Part shown: positions 35,210 to 48,978 of the stretch, piece by piece
Position numbering within the stretch: the first letter of the stretch is position 1
Layout: each line of letters starts with the position of its first letter
Origin: Ectocarpus siliculosus
Taxonomy: Eukaryota; Sar; Phaeophyceae; Ectocarpales; Ectocarpaceae
Length of the DNA stretch: 64,000 nucleotides
Direction of reading: 5' to 3'
Assembly (NCBI GenBank): GCA_000310025.1
Contig: FN648619.1
Span: 344,069 to 408,068 of the forward strand
Notes under the pieces: model-generated
Told to the model about the DNA's origin: nothing
The model's input: only the letters and a program-made list of their open reading frames with translations
The model's database searches: none
Position numbers and translations under genes: made by a program

Positions 35210-35415
35210 GTAGTTTACCTCCGATCTCGACATGTTTGCGCGAATAGTTGCTTACCTGAAATGGAAGCGAAGCCCCGCTGTCCATCCTACATTGATACTA
35301 CATCGTGGTTCCCGCTTCGAGGCCAGGGCATGCCAACCAAGGAGAGGTTCGGGGCACACCGCTGCCACGTGCTCCGCGATAGAGTATTTCGCCGTGTTTG
35401 GACGGAAACATAATT
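35210..35415. repeat. Dispersed repeat family R1, copy 3
   Basis: It carries CTCCGATCTCGACATGTTTG, then GGGGCACACCGCTGCCACGT and CGTGTTTGGACGGAAACAT, about 195 bp downstream of copy 2 in direct orientation. Confidence 0.55.
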
Positions 35416-37744
35416 GATATTCGCGCGTGCATGTATATGTTTGTCGACGGCCCCTTTGACAAAAAAGTTGCATCATGTTTGAAATCGGCATTGCTATTCT
35501 GTACTGCTCTCGGTGTACCAGCACACGAGTGGGTACCCTCTTCGCTTTTTGCTAGGATGGTGAGTGATCGTGCCCGTGGTTTGAACTGGGATGAGCGGTC
35601 GTGTCGTGCCCGTGGTGCTCTGTACAGCAGCTGCTGTGTAGTGTAGCTCCTGACGCGATGACTGCTGGATGTTGGGAGTATACGATTATACGATAATCAA
35701 TTTTGGAGATGCAACATACCAGGATATCCTGGCTTGGCTGGGCTTGAAATGCCCGTTTGACTGCCCTCCGCTCGTTGCATTCAGTGTCTTCATAGATTTG
35801 GGCGAGGGCATGTATGTATGTGGAGCTATGATGTGTGTCTCTGTGAAAGGATATTTACATTGTTAGAGAGATTCACTGTGGCATTCGCATTTAGCGTATG
35901 CGTTTTCCGAATTTGGTCCCATGCCAGGGACCTTGATTTTACCCGCTGGCACGGACGGCTTTTCGTTGGTCGCCGGTGAGCTCGGTCGATGCTACAACAA
36001 CACATACCTATGGACTTGCCAACACCTGGCGTGGAGGGATTCAGGGTGGCAACTCCATGGCATGGCAACACACCAGCATATGCGAATGATCTATCAATGA
36101 TCTATCAGAACGCGTGAAGACCCAAAAGGGTTAAGTTCAACTGAAATTCCGCGTTTGCAACGTCTATTGGAAACGAGATACTAAATAACGAAGCTCGTAG
36201 AGGACACCAGCACAGTTGCCCGAGGCAAGCTACGATACCATTTGCTTTATTCTGTAGAGAGAGAGAATCGAACTGCTGCCAGAAGAATGTTTATGCCTAC
36301 GTGGTTACCCACTACGGGGCGACGTGTAGTCTAGTGAGCCAGAACCAGTCCGCCATTACTTTGCCTACGTCTTCCGTTGAAAGGCCCACGTCTCCCGAAT
36401 ATCACTCCATCACCGAAAGATAGAGACGTGGGCAGCTTTGGCAAGTGTGTGTGGGAGGGTGCCCGATGGTGTGGAGGGCGTATGGGCGGATATTTAGTAA
36501 AAAGTTAGTTGGTGGCTTCGGTCCACCGAGCAAGCAAAAACGCACCTGTGATCTGTTTTCTTCAGCAAGCGTGTTTCGGCTTGTTACGCCCCCTCTCCGC
36601 TCAGCCTAGCAGCAAGTACATACAGCAATTGGTTTTATTTCTTTCGTTGCCGGAATCTGTCTATGAAGATAACCCGCTCTGTACGATGCGTTGGTATCCA
36701 AGTATTCACTTGCACCCATCCTGCTCCTAGACACGTGTAACAGACAACCTCTTCCAGAGGCAACGGGGTAGTAGGTAATGAAGGATTGTCGGTCAGGATG
36801 TGGGTGCGGCAGTATACCAGCGTGTGTTGCTGGACCACGCCCCGCTGTCCACAATCTCACCGCCGAAGCATTTTCTGATGAATATTCTTTGGACGGGAGG
36901 TACACGGTTCAAGAACATGACCTACTCAGCTAACGTTGATCAACGCCGCGCCAGAGCTGAGGGTTGGGCTGGAGCAATCCTGGGGGAGAATGGATGGCAT
37001 GGCCGTACACATGGTGTCTGCTTCAGGTGGGCGTGCTATTGGTTTCCCTGGTCAGGAAGACATATGTGTAGACGAACGAGCGCCCACATTCATCAGGTTC
37101 AATTAAACCCTTGTGGCAGATCCAAAATGACAATACCCTTTGCCGGCAGTAGCTGTGTGTGGCTCTCTCTATCCAAGAACACAATGCCAAACAAGAGGTT
37201 TCGACTGTCGCCTCATTGAAGGACCTGCATGAATACGCGCACACTCGCATATCGTAAGGCAGTCTTTGTCGTGGAGAAAAGGTCACCGACGGAAAAAAAA
37301 AAACGCGTGTCAGCTCTGTCTTGCTCACCTTCGGCTCCAGCACCCATGCCCTCGACCAAGAGGAAGAGCGGTGAAAGCCACACTTAGGAAATCATGTTCA
37401 TGGTAGGCTCGTTGCAGCGTGTTCGGAGAGAAATGTTGCAAGGAGCAGGAGGATAGGCAGGAGGGAGGCGTGGATTCAACGAAAAGAAACGACGTGCGTG
37501 CATGCATGCGTGGATGGGCAAGCTGTGCAACGGTGCACACGTGCACACAGCACACAGCACACAGCACACAGCACAAAGAACGGAAATGGAACCGGTTCTC
37601 AGGTTCTTGGATCGCTGAACCGGCACAACGGCCGAGATCTGCTGTCATGATGTCATGATTGTTGTTGTTGTTGCTCTTGTTGTCATCGCCGATTCGGTCT
37701 CTGCTCAGTACCAGGTATCCGCCTACGGCTACGGCTAGTTCATA

Positions 37745-37935
37745 AGATCATGAATCGGTCAGGGCGGATCATAAACCAACCAGTAGATGGGGTCATGACG
37801 GCGTCATGACCCGCGGTCAGGACCCAGTTTGTTTTTCTCACTTTCGCAGGAATACGGCCAAACAAAGTGGTGGATCATGACCCGGTCGTATTCCAGCCAT
37901 GATCTGTCATGTCCGAGTCGTGATTGTGCCACCGG
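37745..37935. repeat. TCATGACC-rich palindromic array, upstream of copy A
   Basis: Many TCATGA, GGTCATGAC and GATCATGACC words occur in both orientations. The same word set recurs at 47935-48035, 62365-62575 and 62810-62945. Confidence 0.75.
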
Positions 37936-39090
37936 GTCACGATGAGTAGACAGAGATTTAGATTTTCGCGGCAAAGGTTGCACTGAATGAAGTATGAAAG
38001 AAGAGTCAAATCGAGAAGCAAAACTTTGACCCAAGATATGGCACGAACAACGTTGTTAGCTCGGGAAAACTTTAGACTATTGCGCGAAAATAGCAAAAGC
38101 ATCTGACTTCGCCGAAAATACATCAAATCTGTGCATAGAGAAGGGTGTTCTGAGGTTCACATGCGTATGCAGCACTCCCTGAAGATCCTGATGATGATGA
38201 CTCACTTGAAGATGTGTCTTGTTCTCATATCGGCAGCACACTTGCCGACTCCTTGCTTCGGATAGACTGAACAGAAAGAGGCACGGACCGCTCCTTGCAG
38301 GGAGGGGCCGTTATGGCAATGCAACAATCCTAAGGAGTTGCAGTTCCCGCCAGATCAAATATCTTGCCTACAACTACTGTTCAGATCCTTGTACTCAAGT
38401 CCCATAACACTAGCCCACCCGGGAGCTTCGTAGATTATGCAGATAATACACGGAAACCCCAGGATATGACCAAGTCAAATCTAGGATTCGAGAATGAATC
38501 AAAGATGAAAATCTCCACCACGCAACAATTCACCCTCCCACACCTCTACATCAGATGGACAAAGACCATCGTCGTGGAACACGAACGCGAAAGTACGGTC
38601 CAAAGGACAAGACCAGAACAGAATTCGAAATCCAAACGGAAATAAACGAAATACCATATAGCCTAACGAAAGGCGGCACATGCGCCCAGACTCAACAGTC
38701 GAAAAGAATATCCAATCGTCGGAACGACCAAAAGCAAAGAAGCAGAAAATCGAATAGCACAACCACGTACCAAGCGGTGAGAAACCGAACGTCACAGAGA
38801 CGACACAACAGGGGTCGTAGTATCAACCAACTGCCCTAAGTCGCGGTAATAGAAAAGAAAAACAACTTGCTAGAACGAAACAACATACTGAACAACGGCA
38901 ACAAGTCGATCGTCCAAAGGGCTGAAAAGGGGTCGTCACAAAACGAAATGCAACACTTCTGCAACCGACAACAAAAGCCCAAACACGGACGACAATGACA
39001 AAACAGACGGAGTCGGGAAGAGAAGCCAACACAACCAACCCTAAGACTTCTACACGAGTAGTTTGCACCACAACGAACCAGACGTACGAA

Positions 39091-39109
39091 GGGTTAGGGA
39101 TAGGGTTAG
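39091..39109. repeat. Short interstitial telomere-like motif (copy A)
   Basis: GGGTTAGGGATAGGGTTAG holds three TTAGGG-like units. The same motif is at 53678-53696 in copy B. Confidence 0.6.
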
Positions 39110-41816
39110 CTCAAATCCTGTAACAAAGGCTTCCCAGAAACTATATTATAGTACATGTCCCTTATTCCAGGCTAGTCTTACCTTCAGTCGGCAAACCAAG
39201 TGATTTACAACTTGCACTGGTACATAAGGTTCTCTGCTTTCGCCGGGTATGAAGGTGGCTGAAAACTTAACCCTATCCCTAAAACCCCCAAACCACACAC
39301 TGGGTGCTGTGGCTTGGCGCTTGGCGGGTAAGTTGAGGTTTAGTGTGCCAGCGGTCATGATCACACGATCACGAGCTAACCCAATACTGTCCCAATCGGT
39401 TTCATAAACCTACCTACAGACTTGCTTCCGTTTGCCTGACGCTTCAACGCTCCTTGCGTTTCCGAGCTCCCAGGGATGGGCGCCCGTCTATTTCTAGTAT
39501 AGAAAAAGGTTCTCTCACCACATGCACCAAGAATGCGAAAATCGCAACAAAATATCGCAAACAAGAAATTCTCCATTGTACACAGCGCTTGTGCCATGCA
39601 TGATGCTGAGCGTGCGACTTCATTTAGCCAATGCGACTCCCATGCTCGAGATTGAACATCACGCGAGGGCCCATTTCTGTCAACACCAGAACCAGGCCTT
39701 ATTGCTGGTAATATCTCTGACCAATCGAAGTCTGCACGAGCCCGCGCAGCCGCATTCGAATCCAACTACAGAGAAGAAACATCAGTGCGAACGACTGAGC
39801 GCCACTATCACTCAAAACCGTGGTTCTTGGACCCCCTGTAACGGTGATTTTCGCCATGACAAGCAACACTTAACAGACAACCTACAGCTGGAAACAATTT
39901 GTTCATCCTAGGAACTTCACGATTGAGACTGAAAAACCCGCCTGTCTCATGGGCTTCAAAAACCGTCTTGCAAGAAGACCTCTGCGTACGTGTGCGGATT
40001 CTTCCCACAAAAACTCGAGTTCTACCTGTCATCTCCGGCAGGAGAGACACATGCCGGCAACGACGGCAGCAGAACGTCATTCATGTATCTCCCGAAACAG
40101 CGGGTACAGTAGCCCCCCCCATCTCAACAGGCCTGGCACGTAGGACCCTACAGTGACTGCCAGAATAATCCTCAGGGTCTTTAGGCGAATTCCCCTTGGC
40201 TGAAGTGGGGGCGTCGGGTGCTTCGGCGGAGGCGGAAGCGGTTGGGGTTGGAGGCTTGGCACCGGGGATCGGGACCTGATGGGTTCGGTATTGATCCTGT
40301 CAAGCGTACAGCGACCACAGGTCGAGACAAGAATTTTCAGCGAATTCGGTACGTCTGTGCCATGTGCATTAGCCTAGAAACCACACGGTTAGGTTAGGGC
40401 CACGCGAAACACCATTACCTGTGCCAGAGGGTGTCAGAAAAGGGTGATGGAGGCGTCGTCGAGTCAGAGGACGGACGCCCGACGAGAGAGAATGTGTCAC
40501 AAAAGGTGTAGGAACAAGCTCCTGTGCTTGAGAGATATACAACCAATACGAAAATCTGACGACCAAGAACAAGGAGACACACGAGCAACACCAACAACAA
40601 ACCTACGGAGGCCACGACCCCAGAAGCCTAATATGCGGGGAGCCATGGTGATGTCACCACCCCCACGAAGGAGGCACTGGTCACGACCGTCGTTGGCGCT
40701 CCCGCCCCGTAGCCCCGTTCCGCTACACATTCCGAGAACTGAGCCAACAACAAGGACCTCGCCCACTCAACCACAAAAGGTTTTCGCGCCCCCTATCGGT
40801 ATTGTGAAGGCATGCCAAATAGTCACCTTTGGCGTTATTCTTGTCCGATCTCGACACCGTCCATGTTCTTGTGCTCGAATTCGCCGCTAGTACAAATCTT
40901 GCCGGCCTGCGGAGATCCCACACAAGAATGGATGGAGGACCATTTGTGCAAGATGAAGCCAGATCGTTGATGGGGGGCGCTCAGCCGGGCAGCGTAGCAC
41001 GCGTACAGTAGTGTTGCTGCCGTTTCCTGGTGATGATGTTTTCCTCTCAAGAAGTGGATCACCTTGATAAGGCCTAAAAAAATGCGTCGCCAGCGGCTCG
41101 GTACCCGTTTCGGTCGCAACTCTCGGGAACATAGCAGGAAATCGCGTGCTGCGCTACAGTTGCCGGTCGGTGTCTACGTTGAGCGGGCAAACAGTACATG
41201 AATGGCAATAAAATAACGCCACTCATTGCTATTGCAACTGGTTGATGTTGTTCTTGGACTTCCTCTTGTTCCACTTTGTTTCGGAGAGGCATATTTGCTG
41301 CGGATACATGCAGCACGATCCTGATTTTTGGTCTGCCTCCGACTTGGACGATCGACTCTGCTCTTCTATTTGGGCTCTATGTCCCACCCTACACAATTGT
41401 CTCTCATGTGTAATACTCTTTCAATGTTCGCGAAACGTAGCGCTCCCTCTAGATCTGTTTCTACCGCATGGCAATATTTTGATAGAATCGACCTTTTGCG
41501 GCAGAGTCCTTCCTTTACCGGATACGTAAGCATGGCGAAAAGGTATGCACTGGATATCACGTTATGCTAGTGAGACAACAACTTCAAACGGCAACAACAA
41601 CAACAACAACAACAATGAGATGAGCGAGTGCTCAGTGCGAATATCTACACGACGTATGATTTCTCTCCCATTCAATGTACGTAACGCTCGAGGTCACCGC
41701 TGAAATTTCTGGCGGGTCTTGAGAGTGGGTGGGCCGCTCCATCACGAAGGAGGTACTCACGTCGAACATGGTTGTGTTTTTCTGGACAAGCGACATGAAA
41801 ACCTGAAAAAAAACTG

Positions 41817-44800
41817 CTATTGTTGGAACTCGCAACACCACACTGCCGCGCAAGACTGAAACATATCAATACTCATGCTGACCTCCTCGTGACAACCCGT
41901 TGCTCCCCAGTGTTTCAGCCCCTCTTTGCCCACCCCCTGCTTCCGCAAGCCTCCAACGATGTTGATCCGGGGAAGAATGACAAGAAACAGGAGGGACAAA
42001 GCAGGGAGAGCGGCGGTGGCTAGAAAACACCGCCTCGGGCCGAGATTTGAGTACGAGACTCCCCCGACGATGGCCCCTAAGCCGTACCCCAACCCGCGCT
42101 TGAGGCCCCCGACCGAAGCTTGCATCGTCGTGCGCAAATGTGCTGGGCGGCTCGATCGGACCAGGACGCGTACAATTGACGTGGCAGGCGGGAATGCAGT
42201 CGGAGTTGGCCGTAAACAAGGGCGGGGAGGCGCGCGTTGTTGTTCCGTTGATCAGTACAACCGTTGCAATGGTAGGCGCGGGGATCTTTCCGCGCGTCGG
42301 TCGTTGTCCACCAGACATGGAGGTCCTCGAGTGTCACGGTGACGACCCCATTGTTGCAGTTGGTTGTGTCTTCACATTGAAAGTCGTTCCGGTCTTTACT
42401 CAGTACCTCCAAATACCCGTGCTGGTCTACCTGAATTCGGGCGGCTTCCGTGTTCATGCGCGCGGAAAATTCGATGAACCGTATGAGTAGCCGATGAGCT
42501 CATGCATGGAGGGCACAGATCGAGGCGTAGAACCTATCGCGTTCGGCCCGTCTCCGCTGTTCTACTGGAATCGGGGGCGCCGGAACAGTCATCCCGATTG
42601 CAACCCGCCTCCTTCCTGAGAAACCTTGGTGGATATAGCCCTCGTGGCTCTCACTCGAAACCGGAGACCACGGCCGGTACTACAAGAAAACTACGCTGAC
42701 CTCAGTGCTACAATATGCCTTGTGACTAGCCAGTCCTCCACTATTGTCCTGTAGTAGCGTTAGCTTGTGAGAAGGAAACGCACAAGCTGGAGGGTCATTC
42801 CATCATCATCAGTCCGAGCAAAGCGAACGGTGATGGGTTGGAGTTGTTGTGGGCATCTAGGAAAAGTCCTGTTACACGAGCAGGGACGAATATCCTCCCT
42901 AGCCCATACCTGGCGCAATCCCGTGGGCATAGTCGGTCGTGGCTGCCCACATAGCAGCAAACGTTAGGCCATGCAAAAGTTCCGCCGGAAGCACCCACCA
43001 TGGGTCCGACAGAACCTGAGGGTGAGGAAGACAAGCCAAAGGGTTAGTCACTGACGATGTCTTCTGAATGGAGAGAAGGCGGGGGAATGGTCCCCTTTTG
43101 ACCCAGTATACCAAAACATGTTTTGGGGGGTTACGCATACCTAGCCGGATTCAGATCATGGAGGAGGGTAGCGCCGGACTTGAACAGTCTTGGTGACATT
43201 CGCGTTGTTTTTCTATCCTCAACACCAACCCTTGCGGACGTCGGTGTGTAGACACGACGTGTTGTGAAGAAGTACAAACAATAATCACGCTGGCGACTCC
43301 CCTGCAACATCGCCAAGTCACCCTCTTCACTAGGCGGGGGTACGCACCGAGTAGTAGACTAACCGCACGATGTATCCGATCTGGGACAGGGCCACTACGT
43401 TTCTCGGTCCAATTTTCCGGATCAAAGGTCCCGAAACGTAGAAGAACGGCACTTCGGACAAGCACATCGTAAGTCCAGCAAGGCCGAGGAGAGCGTGAGA
43501 GCCCCCTAGCTCATGCAACCTTGATGGCCACGCGAAATTCGTCCAAGCGTGAAGGGGGAATCGAGGTGGGGCTGTTAGGTTTCAACATCGTGCATCCCAC
43601 CCTGCCCCCAAAGGAGTATCTATTCCGTATAAACTCAACCAAGAACGTGAATGTTACATCACCCAGAACGATCCAGCCTGCACGGACAGGAAATAAACTA
43701 AGTCAGGCTGCTGCATGTAGCCCTACGGCTCAGCGATTGGGAGCTCTGAAACAAGCATTAACGCGAGGCTGACGGAGGATTATCGAACGACGTGGTGAGG
43801 AGCGAGTCTTGGCAATACCCAGCAAGCCACGGCCCGGCGGGCGTCGAACGAACCATTGTTTTACACACGCGGAAAGTCGCACCACTATGCTGCAAGAACC
43901 ATTGCTGTACACCCACAAAGCAAGCCCCCACGGCGTTTCCCCCTCACTACGATAGACAATAAAAAACATCCTATACGGCCTTCCTCTTGTATGACCCTGG
44001 CCGATACGTCAGATATATACACCGAAAGGCGTGCAGACTTGGCGCCAGAATAGTTGCGACAAGCACACACACACGACGATATTGTTCCACTGACATCTGG
44101 TCTTCGTCGTACGTCAACGCAGCAACAAGGCGAGGCGAAGAACATTTCGAGGAGGGGGGCACAATCTACATGTACGGGCTTCGTGCCTTGGATTGGGGTC
44201 CTCAACGGGGCACCCACAACTGCAACATTCAACTTTCATAGCTGATACTCCGCCGGTCTAACGTAGCTTCGTGTGTGAAGAGCAAAAACAGATGGAACTG
44301 AGGTTCAGGTGCGTATCGAGGCATAAACGATGTACACCATTCTATTCGTTTGTTCTGCTGGAGGCCGTGAGCGAAAAGAGCAAAATCAACCTCGAACGTG
44401 CGCGGTGGTACTTGTGTCGATATGCAGTGCACTGACCAGATGAAAAGGAAGGTGTCGATCACGCCCTTCGTCATGCCGCTTAGGAGGATCGCTGAAAAAA
44501 ACGAGAAGTTCTGCAACGTACCGAACATAATCCAGAGGGCGGAAGCCACACCATGCTCCTCTTGCTCCAAGTCTTGTAGTGGCTTGCTCAACTCCTCGTT
44601 CCCCAATTCTTCGAATTTGATTCGGATGTCTGAGCGGGTGTCGGTAGCCTCGTCTTCGCTTGCGCATCCGTTTTCGGCAAGCTCTGTTTCTCCATGAACG
44701 GAAACGGTGGGACTGGTCCCTGATCGATTGCTGCCGAACACATGCACAGAATGGCGGGACTTTACTATTTAGGTGAATACGCCACCTAGCTCAAAGAGGC

Positions 44801-47800
44801 ACTTGATGACGATACTGCGAATACTAGCTGTTAAGGCGTCTCACGTGTATGGCAAGGCCCAGATGGCGTTACTCGGGAGGTCCATCCGTTTAGCTTCGGG
44901 ACCAACGAGACTGATATACCACAGGATTGCAATCCAGACCGCTTGTTCCTTAAAGCAGTTGAAAGCACCCCGTGAGTGCCCTCGTCCTAGCCATGCGCCA
45001 TGACACACCGGACACAATAGCATCACATGTGTGCGTGTGTTCTATTGCATCACACGCCAAATGAGCTAACGGCGGTAGTAATAAGAAAGGTAAGAAACCA
45101 ATGGATACATTTTTGCCCATAGACCAGCGGCCGTTTGTCAGGAATGATCGTATTCTGTTCCTTCAGATCGCAAACGTTTGGGGTACCATCGTGGCATTTG
45201 TTAGCTGCTCGAGGCGGACCTACGCTCCATTCGCGTGGATGCAATACGTGCATGGCCACCACCACTACGATCGCTCGGAATTACACACAGACAAGAACGT
45301 ACCGCCACGGGTTTTCATCTTCTTGGCCACCGGCTGGTTCAGCGGTCGGTCCAACCGGAACACCGAGGGCCGCTACCAATGCCATCGCCAAGACTGTCAC
45401 GTATACAGACACCACGCCGCCGTCGTAGTTACCCCCGGCAATGCCATACAAAAGGCCACTGATGACTGTCGAGAATCCGTAGCCTGCTGCACCCCACGAT
45501 CTCCGTGTCCCATACCTGCGAAACGTGGAAGGAGGACGACACAATGTCGAGGCAAGGTTAACGACACCGGTAGGATAACCTCGGAGATTTCAGGTGTGTA
45601 GAGGACCGAGAGGTTGGTCGTTGCGTACAAGAGCAGAGATGAAAGCGTGATGCACCACGGAACAGCGAAGCACACGCGGAAAGAGGAATCGTAGAGCAGG
45701 GCAAGGGGCGGTAGCCTAAGTCGTGTCCGTATGGTCCAATCATAAACACTGAAAGAATAGTGCACCTGTGGTTGTTCGGCCGAGAACAATCGGCATAGAG
45801 CTCGACGCGTAGCAGGGAAGCGAGTCATCCGAATGTATTCAGATAAGAGATAGCTTCTACGGTAGCTTGACATGTCCGGCGAAACCACGACGATTGGCGT
45901 CCGTCGTCAGCCGTTGTCGAGGGAATCTGAGGATATACGCTAAGAGTTTCTCTGGGCATTTCCCAGAAGTCGTGCTTAACGTCACAGACTTCGCCTTTGA
46001 GCCTTCGAAATGTGCTAGACCTTCCGTTCCACTCACGGCCATACCATTTGTCTTCGTTCGCGTCGGGTGACTTCTTTTCGCGTGTGGCACTCTTTATCTG
46101 GCACCAATTTGGCTTGATTTGTGTGTGTGCTAAGGACCAGTGGACAAACACACTGCCTCGGATGCATGGGAAGTGCTGGCCATGGTTCCACACCTTTGGT
46201 TACAAATATCGATCCCAACAACAGCTAGTGTACATAGCAGCAGGTGGCAATCAAGACCCATCTTGCAAGAATAACTATCTTGCTGCTCCCAGATCCATGC
46301 GAAGCACACCAAGCAGCCCCCGACTCACCCGCCCGATCCAAAGGCGTTCCTCACGGCTGCATCGATGAGGCTCACAATTGGACTTCGAGAAACGGAAGAC
46401 GATATCTCCACCGCAGCCAGAGCAAAAAAGCTCCCCGCAAACAGAACGGTTGAGCCGGTGATGGCGAACAGAAGTAGCAACACGTAAAGCGCCTAGACAA
46501 ATCCCCTCAGCACAAGGTGGGGGTGGCGGAGCATTGATGTCAAGCAGATATGTCAGACGACAAGGAACATTAGAGTGGTGAGATTCTGCGGAAGGATCAA
46601 CACCTGTGGAGGAAGTGGTTGCCATACTTGACTTTCTGGATGTTGCTTGCTGCCCCCATACAATAGTATTATTCTAGTCCTCAAGTGACATTCAAGACTT
46701 TCGAGTTGTACATGGCGCGGCCGCATCCTGTTCCAGGGTCAGACAGAAACACGCAGCATCTACGACCAATCTTGCAGCCGGCGGATATCTGTCGATGGTG
46801 AAGGACGAGAACATCTCGACGTGTCCGATACTTCTCTCACCGTCTGTTGAACGCCGTGTTTATCTGTGAACGCGCAGATGGTTGGCCCCGCTAGAATAAC
46901 CGCAATGGGCCGAACAGCTGCCAGCAAACCGACCTCGGTGGCTGCGTCGTTACATGGGGGAAAAACGAAACATGTGACGATGGTGTCGCCGTAGTTACGC
47001 GACTTGGAGGTATCCTGGAGGCAACATAGGCGGACACTGTACGACACGGCGGATATGTTCAAAACTACATAAAAGTGACAACTCCGGGTTCACGCGCTCA
47101 CCAGCGAGCCCCTTGCTTCGCCAAATAAGCGGAAGAAATGGCGTCAGGCTCCCGAACGATGCGAAAAGGAAGAAGTACAGGGCGCAACCCGCCAGACAGG
47201 ACCCCGCCCACGGTACGGCCATTTTCACGAACAGGCCGTTCTTTTGTGATGCTGAACTACTGGTGGTTGGCCATGTGGAGACGGGAAGACGCGGGGCAAC
47301 GTTCGAGATAATAAAAGTGATTGTCTACCAAAACCACAAAACAGTATTTAGTTTGAATATCATCGCCCTTTTCAGTAATCTCGGATTTGAGACGAATCCG
47401 GATTTCGGAACGAAATCGGGAAGAGTCAGATATCCCATGAAGCATGTTGGAAAATGACTCTTCCTTGTTCAGTCCCCTTTCTCTCTCCCGAAATACGCCG
47501 GAGCTATCGAGAAAGAAGAAATATTTGAGACCATCCCACCCGCCCTACGAATACTGTTTTTATTCATGAACTTGCTGATCATTCAAACGCTTCGGGTCTG
47601 GGCATATTGCGATCTGTATGCCCAGCCCGAAGAGTTACTTCACGGCGAGGCCCTCCTGTCGGTGCAGGAGGCCTTACCCTACCCAATCCAATACTTACAT
47701 TGAATGATCTAGGTAAGGGACAAGAATACAACAGTATTCGTTGATTGCTGGGAAAACGGGCGAGACTTGGTAAAACTACTGTCGGCATTCCAGCAGAGCG

Positions 47801-48978
47801 ATGGGTGGATCATTGGCGGCAGAGCGACGGATGAGAGAGGACAAGACACACATAGAAACATGCAGCTTGATATTGAGCTTACCTGGTGGAGAATGAGACG
47901 AACTGGGGAAGTAGAAATTTGACATTCTTTTCGATCATGACCTCGGTCATGACCATCATGAACTGATCATGACTGCGTGTCGATGACCTAGTTCATGACC
48001 AGGTGCCATGACTCGCTCGTGACAAAATCATAAATCGGTATCGAATTCTCTGCTTTGGAAGGGACACCGGCTGAAAACCCTACCGTACCCTCAAACCCAA
48101 ACCCACCCGACAGGTGCTAGTTTGGAGCTCGCGAAATTCTAGGTTGGTGTGCAAGCATTGGCGCTACAGGTTCATGTTGATGTTGATGGGATAATCTCTA
48201 GGATGGTATTGCTTGGATGGAGGTGCTACATAGATAGGTTGGCGGTCGTTGGAGTACGTCTAGGTCGCTCGCACTTGGTGTTCGTTCAGGTCTGCATTGA
48301 TAGGCGGGACTGCCAAGTTATCTGGGTGCGTGCATGGTGAATAGCATAACAGGTATGTGCATGCCTTTGGCATATACCCCTGGCTGGGTGTATTGCATTC
48401 TATCACGTTGAGATTGTTCCATGATCTTCCACTTGACCCGAACTATTGGCACGGATACCATGGGAAATTCAACGGAGTCCATGGACCTCCATGGAATATT
48501 CCACGACAGACCATGGAGTTCTGACAATATGATTCAAACGATTTGGAAACTGTTGTACACTGGAAAAACATTTATTAACGAGAAGACCGACCTTGCGCGC
48601 CCAGATATTTACTGCCCCACCCGCCTCTCGTAGATATTATGCGTGCAAACGTCGTTATCACCTGTTCCTGTGGCGGTCAATCCATATCTGCAGCGTCTCC
48701 ACGAGGCGATCCCTTGCTCTCACAATCGCGTTCGCCGTCCTCGCCCCGAGCCCATCCCCCAGGAAAGGGTCGAGCTTCTTCAGGGTGGGGAGGGAGGGGC
48801 TTCGTTCCTGCGGGTCTCGTTCTCCGGACAAGAGCGGGGCCTGGTCGTCGTGGTCGTCATGATCGTCTTCTTTCCGGTATTTGCTGAAGAGCAGGGGCGT
48901 GCGCTCGTCATTTTCTGCTGCTCTTCGGCCGCTGCCGCCGCTCCTCAAGCCCGTCTCGACCGAAGGTCTTCGTGACAT
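41817..48978 (-). CDS. MFSD6-like major facilitator transporter, copy A, 9 exons
   Basis: This is a polytopic membrane transporter of the MFS_1-like/MFSD6 group. Exons on the minus strand: 48978-48662, 47259-47102, 46941-46841, 46492-46329, 45515-45303, 44730-44437, 43519-43348, 43015-42910 and 42142-41817. All are GT-AG and in phase, giving 616 aa. The first 105 residues are cytosolic and polar, with two acidic dileucine motifs, ERTPLL and DQAPLL. TM1 is CALYFFLFASFGSLTPFLPL. EVGLLAAVRPIAVILAGP and VSLIDAAVRNAFG with RSWGAAGYG follow, all diagnostic of the group. A long acidic loop (residues about 318-385) splits the two halves. The C half has FIWLHELGGSHALLGLAGL, LSEVPFFYVSGPLIRKIG, DPWWVLPAELLHGLTFAAMW and LRTTMQASVGGLKRGLGYGL. 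Substrate is unknown. The dileucines suggest endosomal or vacuolar sorting (inference). The C-terminal tail is uncertain: an exon beginning near 41802 could replace the last residues. Confidence 0.88.
47935..48035. repeat. TCATGACC-rich array in copy A intron 1
   Basis: A short version of the palindromic word array, lying between exons 1 and 2 of the copy A transporter. The corresponding array in copy B (62365-62575) is about twice as long. Confidence 0.7.

Larger units (their letters stand above)
34613..38214. other. Non-coding spacer before duplication copy A
   Basis: No gene is recognised. It holds two copies of dispersed repeat R1 (34868-35015 and 35210-35415), a tRNA-like remnant near 36263-36325 on the minus strand, a CACAGCA microsatellite near 37540-37575 and a TCATGACC-rich array at 37745-37935. 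Confidence 0.6.
38215..48170. repeat. Segmental duplication, copy A (~10 kb)
   Basis: It aligns colinearly and in direct orientation with 52793-62705. It starts at TCTCATATCGGCAGCRCACT and ends in a shared block around GGAAGGGACACCGGCTGAAA (48059 and 62598). Similarity covers exons, introns and the non-coding 38.2-41.8 kb stretch. Copy A has about 0.4 kb absent from B near 47345-47735. Copy B has about 0.15 kb absent from A near 59550-59740. In the 38.2-41.8 kb part I recognise no gene; open frames there are preserved only because the duplication is recent, and indels shift them. Confidence 0.9.
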
